Shown one piece after another: positions 1 through 8,876 of a DNA stretch of 64,000 nucleotides. Source of the stretch: RYN-230 sp963834515 (lineage in GTDB: Bacteria > Actinomycetota > Actinomycetes > Streptosporangiales > Streptosporangiaceae); assembly GCA_963834515.1 (NCBI GenBank), contig CAWICB010000005.1:248001-312000 (forward strand), written 5' to 3'. The translations under genes and the position numbers were made by a program. The notes beneath the pieces were generated by a model. It worked only from the letters and a program-made list of their open reading frames with translations. It ran no database searches and was not told the DNA's origin. Numbering within the stretch: the first letter of the stretch is position 1; every line of letters begins with the position of its first letter.

Positions 1-1643
1 GCTGTGGCCGGAAGCAGCGGCCGGGCCTGCTCCGCCTCACCCGCGTTGTCCAGCACCACCAGCATCCGCAGGCCGGCCAGCAGGCTCCGGTACATGGCGG
101 CCCGCTCGTCTGGATCCGCGGGGATGTCCCGGCCCGCCACGCCGAGGGCGCGCAGGAACCCGGCCAGCGCGTCCGTGGCCGGCATCGGCTGACCGGGGTC
201 GAAGCCCCGCAGGTTGACGTACAGCTGCCCGGCCGGGAACCGGCCCGCCACCTGGTGGGCCCAGTGCACCGCCAGCGCGGTCTTGCCCACGCCCCCGGTG
301 CCGGTGATGGCCGCGATCAGCGCGCCCCGCGGTGCCCCGGCGGCGGCCTGGTCCAGCCACCCGGTCAGCGCGGCCAGCTCGCCGGCCCGGCCGGCGAAAT
401 GCGCTACCGGGGCCGGCAGCTGCCGCGGCAGGCCGTTCAGACTGGGCGGCCCGCCGGGCCCGGGCGGCCCGCCGGGTCCGGGCGGCCCGCCGGGTCCGGG
501 CGGCCCGCCGGGTCCGGGCGGTGCGTCCCGGCCCGGCTGACCGTTCAGCCGGGGCGGCCGGGCACCGGGCAGGTCCTGGCGCAGCACGCGCAGGTGTGCG
601 TCCCGCAGTTCCGCGCCCGGCCGTACCCCGAGCTGCTCATCCAGCCGGCGGCGCAGTTCCTCGTGCACCTGCAGGGCCGCATCCTGGCGCCCGGTGGCCG
701 CGAGGGCGATCATGAGCCTGGCGTGTGCTTGCTCGTTCAGCGGCTCGGCCTGGGCCAGCGCGTGCAGGTGCGGCAGCGCCCGTTCATGGCCGCCCGCGCC
801 GAACGCTGCCTCGGCGTGCCCGATCACAGCCGCCGCGCGGCGCCGGGCCAGGCTGGCCACGGCCGGGTGACCGCTCAGCAACGGCAGGTCGGCCAGTGGC
901 TCGCCGCGCCACAGCCCCAGCGCTTCCTCGTACAGCCCGCAGGCGGTGGCCGGTTCCCCGGCCGCCTGGGCGGCCCGGGCCCGGCCGGCCAGCAGCCCGA
1001 ACGCCACAACGTCCAGGTTCCAGGTACCGGGCCGGAGCCGGTAACTGGTCCCGGCCGACACGATGAGCCCGCCGTCATCCCGGGGCGCCCGGCCCGGATC
1101 GAGGGCCCGGCGCAGGCCGCTTATGTACCCCTGGACCAGGTTGACCGCGGTGGCCGGGGGATCCTCGCCCCACAGCACGTCGATGATGCTGTCCCGCCCG
1201 GCCGGCTCATCCGGGCTCACGGCCAGCACGCCCAGCACGGCCCGCTGGCGCGGCGTCCCGAGGTCGACCCGGATACCGCCGCGCCAGGCCGTCACCGGCC
1301 CGAGCACCCGCAGCCACAGGTCCTCGCCAGCTCCGGCGGGCGGCCCAGCATCCGGGCGCGCGGCTCCGGTGCGTACCGCCCGGGCCGCGGCTGGGCGGCG
1401 GGCCTGGACGGCGTCCAGCCCGAGCGCGCCGGCCAGCCGGTCAACCGAACGTGACCGGGTCCGGCGGCCCTGCTCCACGTCCCGCACGGTGCCCAGGCCC
1501 ACGCCGGCCGCCGCGGCCAGCTCCCGCTGGGTCAGCCCGGCGGCCCGGCGGTGATCCGCCAGCCACCGGCCCAGGCCGGCCCCGGGACCGGCGGGCGGGC
1601 CATCCCCCGGCCACGACGGCTGCCCGTCGCCGTGATCCCGCAT
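1..1643 (-). CDS. AfsR/SARP-like regulator with N-terminal XRE HTH, BTAD and NB-ARC domains (partial)
   Basis: The frame is open from an ATG at 1643 to the window edge, so the C-terminus is missing. Domain order: XRE-type helix-turn-helix (about residues 28-80, with LTQRELAAAAGVGLGTV and VEQGRR), an OmpR-like winged helix with bacterial transcriptional activation domain (LWLRVLGPVTAWRGG to about residue 365, including VNLVQGYISGLRRALDP), a Gly/Pro-rich linker, then an NB-ARC ATPase with P-loop TGTGGVGKTALAVHW and LRMLVVLDNA as Walker B. Family members activate secondary metabolism or morphological genes, with ATP binding switching the regulator. An XRE domain in front of the BTAD is a less common fusion. 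A GGGG run just upstream of the ATG may be the ribosome site. Its targets cannot be told from this window. Confidence 0.85.
   Translation of the reverse strand, partial: MRDHGDGQPSWPGDGPPAGPGAGLGRWLADHRRAAGLTQRELAAAAGVGLGTVRDVEQGRRTRSRSVDRLAGALGLDAVQARRPAAARAVRTGAARPDAGPPAGAGEDLWLRVLGPVTAWRGGIRVDLGTPRQRAVLGVLAVSPDEPAGRDSIIDVLWGEDPPATAVNLVQGYISGLRRALDPGRAPRDDGGLIVSAGTSYRLRPGTWNLDVVAFGLLAGRARAAQAAGEPATACGLYEEALGLWRGEPLADLPLLSGHPAVASLARRRAAAVIGHAEAAFGAGGHERALPHLHALAQAEPLNEQAHARLMIALAATGRQDAALQVHEELRRRLDEQLGVRPGAELRDAHLRVLRQDLPGARPPRLNGQPGRDAPPGPGGPPGPGGPPGPGGPPGPGGPPSLNGLPRQLPAPVAHFAGRAGELAALTGWLDQAAAGAPRGALIAAITGTGGVGKTALAVHWAHQVAGRFPAGQLYVNLRGFDPGQPMPATDALAGFLRALGVAGRDIPADPDERAAMYRSLLAGLRMLVVLDNAGEAEQARPLLPAT
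444..515 (-). repeat. 18-bp tandem repeat (4 copies) encoding a collagen-like linker
   Basis: Four consecutive 18-bp units, the first differing by one base, each encode Gly-Pro-Gly-Gly-Pro-Pro on the minus strand. They sit between the BTAD and NB-ARC domains of the SARP-like regulator. The near-perfect repetition suggests recent slippage expansion; a fifth unit is degenerate. Confidence 0.85.
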
Positions 1644-1928
1644 GGTGCCCCCAGGTAGCCCCAGTCCCCGTCTGCTGGCAAATGTCCAGTATGCACGTTG
1701 TGCGAAGAGCGCACGCGTTCCCGTACCGGTACTGGCCCTGGCCGCCGGGCCCGCCGCGCTGACCAGGCAGCGGGCGTGCCAGGCGGCACCGGGCCGCAGT
1801 CCAGCCCGGCACCAGGCCGCCGTGGCATGCTCAGCACACCTGTCCGCCCGGCTGGCCACGGGGGCGCTTCGGGGGAGGCAGGCCACCTCCAGCCTGGCGA
1901 CGGGGGCGGTGGCCGGCTGTGGCCGCGA

Positions 1929-3107
1929 TCACCGGGTGATCGTGGCCCAGCCGGCCAGGTAGGCGGCGAGCAGGGCGTGGGCCACGTCACCCACGGCGCG
2001 CTCGGCGGGCAGGAACGTGGCCGTATGCAGGCCCGCACCCGGCACGCCACCGGTGCCGACGAACAGCATCAGCCCGGCCGCCACGGTGCTGTAGAACGAG
2101 AAGTCGTCCGCCCCGCACGTCCGCAGCGGCTCGGTTACCTGCGTACCGACCTGGGCGAGCAGCGTCGCGGTGAGCGCGGCCAGGCCCGGGTCGTTGTCGA
2201 GCACCGGCTCGCCGCGATCGATCACCAGGTCCGCGGTGCAGCCATGCGCCAGCGCGATGCCGTTGGCCACGTTGCGCAGCCGCTCATGTAGTGCGCTGCG
2301 GTGCACCTCCGACATGGCCCGCACGGTGCCCCGGGCGGCCGCTGTGCCCGGGATGGCGTTGGCGGCCCCGCCCGCGGCCAGCGTGCCCACGGTGACCACG
2401 GCCGGCTGCATCGGGTCCGTGTTCCGGCTGACCAGTTGCTGGACGCCGACCACGAAGCTGGCCAGGGCCAGCACCGGATCACGGGTGAGGTGCGGGTAGG
2501 CGGCGTGCCCCGGGCTGCCCGCCATGGTCAGCGTGAACTCGTCCGCGGCCGCGTTGACCACGCCCGGTGCGCAGGCCACCGCACCCGCCGGGAGCAGCGG
2601 CTGCACGTGGGCGGCGGCCACCGCCGCGACCTGGTGGGCCTGGAGCAGGCCAGAGGCTACGACATCCTGCCCCCCGGACGGGTTCCCCTCTTCGCGTGGC
2701 TGCAGCACGGCCAGCACGGGCACCGGCGGGCCCACCTGGTCCAGGGCCCGGGCCAGTGCGACCAGCGCGGCCATGTGCACGTCGTGGCCGCAGGCGTGCA
2801 TGGCCCCCGGCCCGGCGGCCCAGGGCACGCTGGTGGCCTCGGTGATGGGCAGCGCGTCCAGTTCGGTGCGGACGCCGACCGCCGGCCCGGGCCCGCCGAT
2901 CCGCAGCACGGCCCCGGTGCCGGCCACACGTTCGGCACCGGACCCACCGGGCAGGGCGTCCAGCAGCAGGTTCAGCGTGGGCGCTTCCTGGCCGGACAGG
3001 CTGGGGTGGGCATGCAGGTCCCGGCGCAGCCGCGCCGCGGCCGGCAGTTCCCGGTCCAGCGCGTCGCGCAGCGCCGCGTGCGCTTCCAGCGGGAGTACGA
3101 CGGTCAT
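1929..3107 (-). CDS. M20-family metallopeptidase / amidohydrolase
   Basis: A 392-residue protein of the M20D group (hippurate hydrolase, N-acyl-amino-acid amidohydrolase, IAA-amino acid hydrolase type). These cytosolic metal-dependent enzymes cleave N-acyl amino acids. Seen here: the N-terminal RRDLHAHPSLSGQE, the metal-site MHACGHDVHMA, REEGNPSGGQDVV in place of the common PAEE motif, the dimerisation-domain segment GSPGHAAYPHLTRDP, and C-terminal CGADDFSFY. The canonical RADMDALP reads RTELDALP, so the metal-2 region is slightly divergent. Length is normal for the family. It lies tail-to-head with the membrane protein at 3172 and has no partner that reveals its substrate. No clear ribosome site precedes the ATG. 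Confidence 0.85.
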   Translation of the reverse strand: MTVVLPLEAHAALRDALDRELPAAARLRRDLHAHPSLSGQEAPTLNLLLDALPGGSGAERVAGTGAVLRIGGPGPAVGVRTELDALPITEATSVPWAAGPGAMHACGHDVHMAALVALARALDQVGPPVPVLAVLQPREEGNPSGGQDVVASGLLQAHQVAAVAAAHVQPLLPAGAVACAPGVVNAAADEFTLTMAGSPGHAAYPHLTRDPVLALASFVVGVQQLVSRNTDPMQPAVVTVGTLAAGGAANAIPGTAAARGTVRAMSEVHRSALHERLRNVANGIALAHGCTADLVIDRGEPVLDNDPGLAALTATLLAQVGTQVTEPLRTCGADDFSFYSTVAAGLMLFVGTGGVPGAGLHTATFLPAERAVGDVAHALLAAYLAGWATITR

Positions 3108-3171
3108 CGCAGCAGGATAAGGCGGCCTTCGCTGCCTAACGCCCGTGCCCCGAGCTGCCGGCCGGCCCGCG

Positions 3172-3699
3172 TCAGTGCAGATGGATAAGGACCAGGTCCT
3201 TGAGTGCGATCATGGCCAGTCCCAGCGCGGCGGCCACCGACGTGGCCAGCAGCAACTGCCGGCCGTGCAGATGAGCTGACTGGCCAGCCCACCAGCCATG
3301 GAACGTCAGCAGCACCACCGCGGCGGCCAGCCCCACGTTGGCCGCCGTCAGCGCGGAAGCCCCGGCCACCCGGGCCAGCAGCAGCGCCAGCAGGGGCAGG
3401 TACGACGCGCTGACCATCGGCCAGGTCGCGGCCAGCGCGTCGCGGATGTACGCCCAGCCGGGCACCTTGCCGCCCGCTACCTGCTCACCCAGCAGCTCGG
3501 CGTACTCCTCGGCCAGCCAGTACACGACCAGGGTGACGATGACCGAGACCACCAGCGCGACGGTGCGCAGGTGGCCACCGGCGGCGGCGATGATGGCGGC
3601 GGTGATGATGGCCCCGTAGATGCCCGCGGCCCGGCGCCGCCCCACGTTCCTGGCCCCAGGCCCGGCCTCGACGCCGCCACCCGCCACGATGCCCGCCAT
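3172..3699 (-). CDS. Small integral membrane protein of unknown function
   Basis: A 175-residue protein with about four hydrophobic segments: GIYGAIITAAIIAAAGG, TVALVVSVIVTLVVYWLAEEYAELLG, the MVSASYLPLLALLLARV region, and two hydrophobic stretches near the C-terminus ending ALKDLVLIHLH. The charged EEYAE after the second segment is reminiscent of VIT-like transporters, but too little matches for a call. The ATG at 3699 has a good ribosome site (GGGGAG, 3 nt upstream). Same strand as its neighbours but separated by 40-60 nt, so operon membership is uncertain. Function not recognised. Confidence 0.6.
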   Translation of the reverse strand: MAGIVAGGGVEAGPGARNVGRRRAAGIYGAIITAAIIAAAGGHLRTVALVVSVIVTLVVYWLAEEYAELLGEQVAGGKVPGWAYIRDALAATWPMVSASYLPLLALLLARVAGASALTAANVGLAAAVVLLTFHGWWAGQSAHLHGRQLLLATSVAAALGLAMIALKDLVLIHLH

Positions 3700-3739
3700 A
3701 GCTCCCCATTCTGGTCAGGTCACGGGTTGCCCGGACCGA

Positions 3740-4852
3740 TTATCCGCTGGGACTGGCCGCCCCCGGCTGGTGCTGCTGGCCGGCGGGCGGCCGGGCGCTC
3801 CGGTACCTGAGCTTGAACAGGCCGTAGGCGACCGGCCCGGCGGCCAGCGGGGCCCAGTAGGAGGCCAGCCGGTAGGCCAGCGTGGCCAGCACGGCCTGGC
3901 TGGAGTTGACGTCGGCCAGCACCAGGAGCCCGGTCAGGCTGGCCTCGACCAGCCCCAGCCCGCCAGGAGTGGCCGGGATCATCCCGACCACCCCGGCCAC
4001 CGCGTAGGCGACCAGGATCAGCGACGGGCGGGGATCGCTGCCCGTGGCCCGCAGCGCGAACAGCAGGCACAGGTAGTCGAAGGCCAGCCGGCCGGCCGAC
4101 AGCAGCAGCGCCTGCCACCACTGCTGGCCGAGAGCCGTCCGGATCTCGTTGCGCTGCTCGAGCAGGGTGCCGTCCAGGCCGGTCAGCGGAGCCCGCTTGC
4201 GCAGCACCGAGTTATGCAGCCACTGCACCGCGTGGCCACACCAGCGCAGCGGGGCATCGTAAGCCAGCACGACCGCGCCGAGCGCGGCGAAGACGACGAA
4301 CCCGGCCGCGCCGAGAATGGCCGCGTTGACCAGCCCCCGGTTGGTCGGTGCGCCGAACAGGATGACCGGCAGGGCGAACACCGGCAGGGCCAGCAGCCCG
4401 CCCACGCCGAGGAGGGAAAACGCGGCCAGGCCGCCCACGGTCGAGCTGTTCTCGCGCCCACTGGCGGCCAGCATCCGGAACTGCACGGCCGCGCCGACCG
4501 CCGCCCCGCCCGGCACGATCAGCGTGATCGCGTTGCCGGCCAGCTGGGACGTAACGACCGGGAACCACGCCTTGGTCCGCAGGGCCAGCCGCTGCAGGGC
4601 GAATGTGCAGGTGAAGTGGGCGGCCTCAGCCGCGATCGCGGCGGTGAACCAGATGGGGTCCAGGGTGGACAGCCGGGGCCAGGAGGCGAACACCTCGGTG
4701 ATGGTGGGGAACACCAGGTAGATGGAGACGCCGGCCACCACGACCACCACGGCCCGCTTCACGACCTGCTGCCAGGCCAGCGGATGCGCCTTCTGCTCGT
4801 CGATCCGGGTGGCGAGCGAAGGCTGGCCCGTGGTGGCGCCCGGAGTTTTCAC
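3740..4852 (-). CDS. Flippase-like integral membrane protein (UPF0104 / LPG-synthase transmembrane type)
   Basis: A 370-residue polytopic protein of the family related to the transmembrane flippase domain of lysyl-phosphatidylglycerol synthase (MprF). Diagnostic features are IPATPGGLGLVEASLTGLL in the C-terminal half, the following AYRLASYWAPLAAGPVAYG, and the early SQLAGNAITLIVPGGAAVGAA. About eight hydrophobic segments are visible. No aminoacyl-transferase domain is fused, so the likely role is lipid or lipid-linked substrate flipping; the substrate is unknown. The start is GTG at 4852. The C-terminus is a hydrophilic Pro/Gln-rich tail. Confidence 0.8.
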   Translation of the reverse strand: MKTPGATTGQPSLATRIDEQKAHPLAWQQVVKRAVVVVVAGVSIYLVFPTITEVFASWPRLSTLDPIWFTAAIAAEAAHFTCTFALQRLALRTKAWFPVVTSQLAGNAITLIVPGGAAVGAAVQFRMLAASGRENSSTVGGLAAFSLLGVGGLLALPVFALPVILFGAPTNRGLVNAAILGAAGFVVFAALGAVVLAYDAPLRWCGHAVQWLHNSVLRKRAPLTGLDGTLLEQRNEIRTALGQQWWQALLLSAGRLAFDYLCLLFALRATGSDPRPSLILVAYAVAGVVGMIPATPGGLGLVEASLTGLLVLADVNSSQAVLATLAYRLASYWAPLAAGPVAYGLFKLRYRSARPPAGQQHQPGAASPSG

Positions 4853-4963
4853 CGCGCCGACTCACCGCCCGGGATCATCGTGCGCACTACCACATGCTAG
4901 CCGGGTCGCGCCTGCCGTCCCCGGTGGCGGTACCCGCGCCCGGCTGCATGCGGCGGGCCGTGG

Positions 4964-5626
4964 CTAGGCCGGGCCGGCCGGGTACCGGGCCGCGCCGGTG
5001 AGTACGGCGGCGTGCACGGCGCGGGCGATCCGCGCGCCCCAGAGCGACCGCGGCCCAGCGAAGTCCTCGGGCCGGCCCGCTGTCCGGGCGGCGATGCAGA
5101 TGGCGTCCGAGGCCGTGCCGGTGGCGCGGAACCCCGCCTCCAGCACGGCCTGGGCCTTGGCCTCGGTGGCGGTCATGACGGCGTTCACGTACGCCGCGTC
5201 AGACAGCGGCACCGGAACCGAAACGATGATGTTGATGGTGCCGGGCCGCCAGGCGGTGGCCGGCTCACGATCGGCAGCGCCAGCGGGTGCCGCCGCCCAG
5301 GCCGGGACGCGCAGGCCGACCGTGGCCGCGGTGCGCACCCCCTCGTCTTCGCACTGCACGACATCGGTCACCCGGGCCGCGGTGAGCAGCCCGACGCCGT
5401 CGCCCGTCAGGCCCAGGCCGGCCGCCAGCTCCGCTACGTGCACGGCCGGGTCCGTCCGGCTGTAAGTGGCCGGTACCTGCGCGTTGAGCACCCACTCCCG
5501 CAGCCCGATCCCGCCGCCCAGCACGGCACTGGAAATCATCCGGTAGCCCGGCCCGGGACACCACAGCGCCACCGGCAGCCGCACCCCGTGCTGGCCAGGC
5601 CAGCGCATCTGCACGTGCATGGACAC
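4964..5626 (-). CDS. cbiZ: Adenosylcobinamide amidohydrolase (CbiZ family)
   Basis: A 220-residue protein of the CbiZ family, which removes the aminopropanol arm of adenosylcobinamide to give adenosylcobyric acid so that salvaged corrinoids can be rebuilt into cobalamin. Family hallmarks are the Asn-containing REWVLNAQVP segment, TAARVTDVVQ, GTINIIVSVPVPLSDAAYVNAV and the C-terminal GTASDAICIAA, where the Asp is highly conserved. Start choice is open between GTG 5626 and the ATG six bases downstream. No other cobalamin genes are nearby, so it probably acts alone in salvage. Confidence 0.8.
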   Translation of the reverse strand: MSMHVQMRWPGQHGVRLPVALWCPGPGYRMISSAVLGGGIGLREWVLNAQVPATYSRTDPAVHVAELAAGLGLTGDGVGLLTAARVTDVVQCEDEGVRTAATVGLRVPAWAAAPAGAADREPATAWRPGTINIIVSVPVPLSDAAYVNAVMTATEAKAQAVLEAGFRATGTASDAICIAARTAGRPEDFAGPRSLWGARIARAVHAAVLTGAARYPAGPA

Positions 5627-5663
5627 AGGACCCTACTCTCCGGCCGGACTCCAGCCCGGCCAC

Positions 5664-5720
5664 CAGCCCAGGCCGGGTATCAGCCCAGGCCGGGTATCAG
5701 CCCAGGCCGGGTATCAGCCC
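5664..5720. repeat. 17-bp tandem repeat (3.4 copies) at a gene 3' end
   Basis: Three perfect copies of a 17-bp unit (CAGCCCAGGCCGGGTAT) followed by a partial copy. The last copy contains the stop codon of the Pat-like gene on the minus strand, and the array fills most of the gap between that gene and cbiZ. Confidence 0.9.
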
Positions 5721-8392
5721 AGCCGGCGCAGGTAGGCATCGGCGGGCTCCGCCGCCTGGACGCGGATCCGGCCGTTGACCGCCAGGGCACCCTCCGGGCC
5801 CGCTACGACCGGGCTCAGCTCCAGCTCGGCGATTTGCGGGAGATCATCGGCCATCCTGGAAACACGCAGCGTCAGCTGCTTGAGAGACACCGGGCCGGCG
5901 CCGGGCGGGTCAGGGCGTGGGGGCAGCAGCGGGACGCTGGGTACCGAGCGGATCAGGTCGTCCGCGTCGGATTCGGTGAGCGGCGCCAGCCGGGCGGTGC
6001 GGTCAGGCAGCACGCCCGGGGTGTCGGCCAGCCCGAACAGCAGCAGCGGGCCGAATACCTGCTCCTGGAGCACGCTCAGCGTCACCTGCACCCCGCCGGT
6101 GACCATCGGCTGGACGATAACGCGGGCCAGCCGACTGCCGAACGTCTTCCGCAGTGCGTGGTATCCCCGCCGGACCTCAGCCGCGCCGTGCAAGTCAAGC
6201 AGGATGGCGCCAGCGCCACTCCGGCGCACCACCAGGCCGGGCACGTCCGCCTTGAGCGCCACCGGCCCGCCGAACCGTTCCGCCGCCGCGACCGCGCCGT
6301 CCTCGGTGCTGACTGCGGCGCTCGCCACCAGCGGCAGACCGTAACAGCTGAGCAGCTCCGCGTTCTGCTCCCGGGACAGCCAGCCACCCCCGGGGGTGTC
6401 CGCCAGAAAGCCGGCCACCAGCTCCCTCGCCCGGTCCTGGTGCAGGCCGTCCAGATCAGGGATCGTTCCCGGCGGCGTGGCCCGCCACATGCCGTAGCGG
6501 GCGGCGTGGCCCAGAGCCCGGGCGGCGGATTCCGGATAGGCGTAGGCGGGCACGGCGGGGGAGTCCGGGTCAGCGCCCGGCAGCAGCCGGACCACTTCGA
6601 CCTGGTCCATCACCGCCGCGGCGACCGGCACCGGCAGCCGCGCGGCGCGCACCTCGGGAACCAGGTCACTGGTCGCTGTCGTGGCCGCCAGGGCCAGCAC
6701 CGCGTCCACACCAGGGTCGGCGCCGACGATCTCCAGGCACCGGCGGAACAGGCCAGGCGCGAGCACCGCCGTGGTATCGACGGGCCCGGCCACGCCCGCA
6801 ATGGGGGGAAGCAGGTCGCGCAGCGCCCGCCGGGTGTCCTCGGCCAGGCGGGCGACCTGCAGGCCGGCGTCACCGCACGCGTCAGCGGCGAGCATCCCGC
6901 CGCCATGGGTATTGGACACGACGCCGACCCTGGTCCCCGCGGGGACCGGCTGGGCGCCCAGCAGGGCCGCAGTATCAACCAGTTCACCGAGGTTGGCGGT
7001 GGCGATGACGCCCGTCTGCTCGAACAGGGCCTGCCGGGTGAGCTGCGGGGTTGCCGCCGCCGCGGCGCGAGCCGCCGCCGGGCGCAGGCCCCCGGCGGAC
7101 CGGCCCACGTTCACGGTCAGCACAGGCATGGTGCGGCCGACGGCACGGGCGGTCCGGGCGAACTTGCGCGGGTTCCCGAATGAGTCCAGGTACAGCACGG
7201 CCAGCTTCGTCGCCGCATCCGACTCCCACCACAGCAGCATGTCGTTACCGGATACGTCGTCCTTGTCACCGAGGGAGACGAACGAGGAGATGCCGATGCC
7301 CAGCCGGGACAGGTGCTCGAGCAAGACGACGCCGACGCCACCGGACTGCAGCGCCAGGCCGGCCATTCCTGGCCGGGGCTGGCGGGCCGCGAACGTGGCG
7401 TTAAGGGAGATGGCCGTATTGGCTATGCCGAAGCAGGCCGGCCCGACCAGCCGCATGCCGTGGCGGCGGCAGATACCCAGCAGCTGGGCCCGGGCCGGGC
7501 CGTCCAAGCCAGACGTGCACACGACCAGGGCCTTGACGCCGCGCCGCCCGCAGTCTTCGGCGATACCAGTGACGGCCGCCGGCGGTGCGGCGATGACGGC
7601 CAGGTCAACCTGGCCGGGCAGCTGGGCCGCCGACGGGACGCAGGGCACGCCGCCCACCTCGGCCGCACCGGGGTTGACCGCGTACACCGGGCCCGGGAAG
7701 TGGCCGTCGACGATGTTCTGCAGGATGGCCCGCCCGACCGAACCGAGGTGGCGACTTACGCCGATGACGGCGACCGAGACCGGGTGGAGCACGTGCTGCA
7801 GGCTGGCCACGTCGGCCGACCGCTCTCGTTCGGCGATCGCGTCACGGTAGGTGCCGAGGTCGGCGTCGCGCTCGTCGGACGGCAGGGGGAACGTGAGCTC
7901 GTAGACACCATTCTGCAGCGCGCGGTGTGCGCGCAGCCCGGCATTGGCGAACACCTGCAGCATGAGCGTGTTCTCGGTGAGCGTCTCCGCGACAAAGACG
8001 CGGACTCCCCGGGTTCGGGCCAGCGAGACCAGGTGCTCCAGCAGCAGCGTGCCTATCCCGCGATTGTGCATGTCATCGGCGACCGACAGGGCGACCTCCG
8101 CCGACCGGGAGCCGTTGTCGAGCAGCGCGTAGCTGCCGCAGCCGGCCACCCGGCCGTCCAGTACCGCCAGCAGCGCGCGGCGGTCTGGTGACGGCGGGCG
8201 GCATATCCGGCGCGCCTCCTGCTCGGCGGCGACCGCGCTGACGCCGAAGAAGCGCAGGTACAGGTTCTGGGTGGACATCTTGGCGTGCATGTCCCGCACC
8301 GCATTGAAATCGTCCGGCCGCGCCGGCCGGATCTCGATCGTCGTTCCGTCGGTCAGCAGGGCATAGGCGCTCGGCCCGGTCTCTGTGCTCAC
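5714..8392 (-). CDS. Pat-like protein: GNAT acetyltransferase fused to NDP-forming acyl-CoA synthetase-like domains
   Basis: An 892-residue fusion. Residues about 16-175 form a GNAT domain (IRPARPDDFNAVRDMHAKM; acetyl-CoA loop region NRGIGTLLLEHLVSLARTRGV). They are followed by a CoA-binding domain (SVAVIGVSRHLGSVGRAILQNI; YAVNPGA), a ligase-CoA domain (LALQSGGVGVVLLEHLSRLGIGISSFVSLGDKDDVSG) and a C-terminal ATP-grasp domain (VALKADVPGLVVRRSGAGAI). Family members such as Salmonella Pat acetylate lysines of acyl-CoA synthetases and other enzymes. In active NDP-forming synthetases a His (SHTG-type motif) follows the K/NVGRS..G segment; here that stretch reads as an Ala-rich sequence without His, suggesting the synthetase part is regulatory rather than catalytic. 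GTG start preceded by GGGGGTGAC. N-terminal GNAT orientation resembles mycobacterial and streptomycete members. Confidence 0.85.
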   Translation of the reverse strand: MSTETGPSAYALLTDGTTIEIRPARPDDFNAVRDMHAKMSTQNLYLRFFGVSAVAAEQEARRICRPPSPDRRALLAVLDGRVAGCGSYALLDNGSRSAEVALSVADDMHNRGIGTLLLEHLVSLARTRGVRVFVAETLTENTLMLQVFANAGLRAHRALQNGVYELTFPLPSDERDADLGTYRDAIAERERSADVASLQHVLHPVSVAVIGVSRHLGSVGRAILQNIVDGHFPGPVYAVNPGAAEVGGVPCVPSAAQLPGQVDLAVIAAPPAAVTGIAEDCGRRGVKALVVCTSGLDGPARAQLLGICRRHGMRLVGPACFGIANTAISLNATFAARQPRPGMAGLALQSGGVGVVLLEHLSRLGIGISSFVSLGDKDDVSGNDMLLWWESDAATKLAVLYLDSFGNPRKFARTARAVGRTMPVLTVNVGRSAGGLRPAAARAAAAATPQLTRQALFEQTGVIATANLGELVDTAALLGAQPVPAGTRVGVVSNTHGGGMLAADACGDAGLQVARLAEDTRRALRDLLPPIAGVAGPVDTTAVLAPGLFRRCLEIVGADPGVDAVLALAATTATSDLVPEVRAARLPVPVAAAVMDQVEVVRLLPGADPDSPAVPAYAYPESAARALGHAARYGMWRATPPGTIPDLDGLHQDRARELVAGFLADTPGGGWLSREQNAELLSCYGLPLVASAAVSTEDGAVAAAERFGGPVALKADVPGLVVRRSGAGAILLDLHGAAEVRRGYHALRKTFGSRLARVIVQPMVTGGVQVTLSVLQEQVFGPLLLFGLADTPGVLPDRTARLAPLTESDADDLIRSVPSVPLLPPRPDPPGAGPVSLKQLTLRVSRMADDLPQIAELELSPVVAGPEGALAVNGRIRVQAAEPADAYLRRLG

Positions 8393-8474
8393 GTCACCCC
8401 CGGGTCCTATCCGGCCTGTGGTTTCCTGCGAGTCGTCTCGGCGTGTGGTTTTCGGCGAGTCGTCGGCGCGGCGG

Positions 8475-8876
8475 TCAGTCCCGTGGCGACACCGTGGGCA
8501 GGCCCGCGTCGGTCGCTGCCTTGAGCAACCCGTCGTGGTAGCTGACGATGGCGTCCAGGTCCTCGCCGAGAATGCGGGCGGTGGCCAGGTGGATCGCGTC
8601 CAGGGAGCGCAGCCCGCGGTCGGGCTCGTTCATCGCTGCCTCCACGATGTCATCGTCTATCGCGACGAAGGAGAACGCGAGCAGCAGATCACGAGCATCG
8701 GGCAGCAGTGCAGGCAGGGCACGGGTCACCGCTCGGGTGAGCTCAATCCGCAGCAGTGCCGAGCTGACCCATTCGACATCCGCATGAGCATCGTAGAACG
8801 CCGCGAACGCCTTGGAGTAGCTGTCCGCCACGAGCAGCTTGATCACTGCGGACGTATCTGCGTAGTAGAGGCTCAC
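8475..8876 (-). CDS. VapC-like PIN-domain toxin
   Basis: A 133-residue PIN-domain protein with the acidic residues expected of the RNase active site: YYADTSAVIKLL (first Asp), LLRIELTRAV (Glu), SLDAIHLATA (Asp) and the later Asp-containing DAIVSYHDGLL. Toxins of this type cleave tRNA or rRNA and are neutralised by a cognate antitoxin. Its GTG start overlaps the stop of the upstream antitoxin by 4 nt (GTGA), so the pair is translationally coupled. Length is typical for VapC. Confidence 0.85.
   Translation of the reverse strand: MSLYYADTSAVIKLLVADSYSKAFAAFYDAHADVEWVSSALLRIELTRAVTRALPALLPDARDLLLAFSFVAIDDDIVEAAMNEPDRGLRSLDAIHLATARILGEDLDAIVSYHDGLLKAATDAGLPTVSPRD

Noticed and set aside
5012..7183. 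723-residue open frame on the plus strand
   Set aside because: Antisense shadow of cbiZ and the Pat-like gene, low-complexity Arg/Gln/Gly/Pro composition and no motif.
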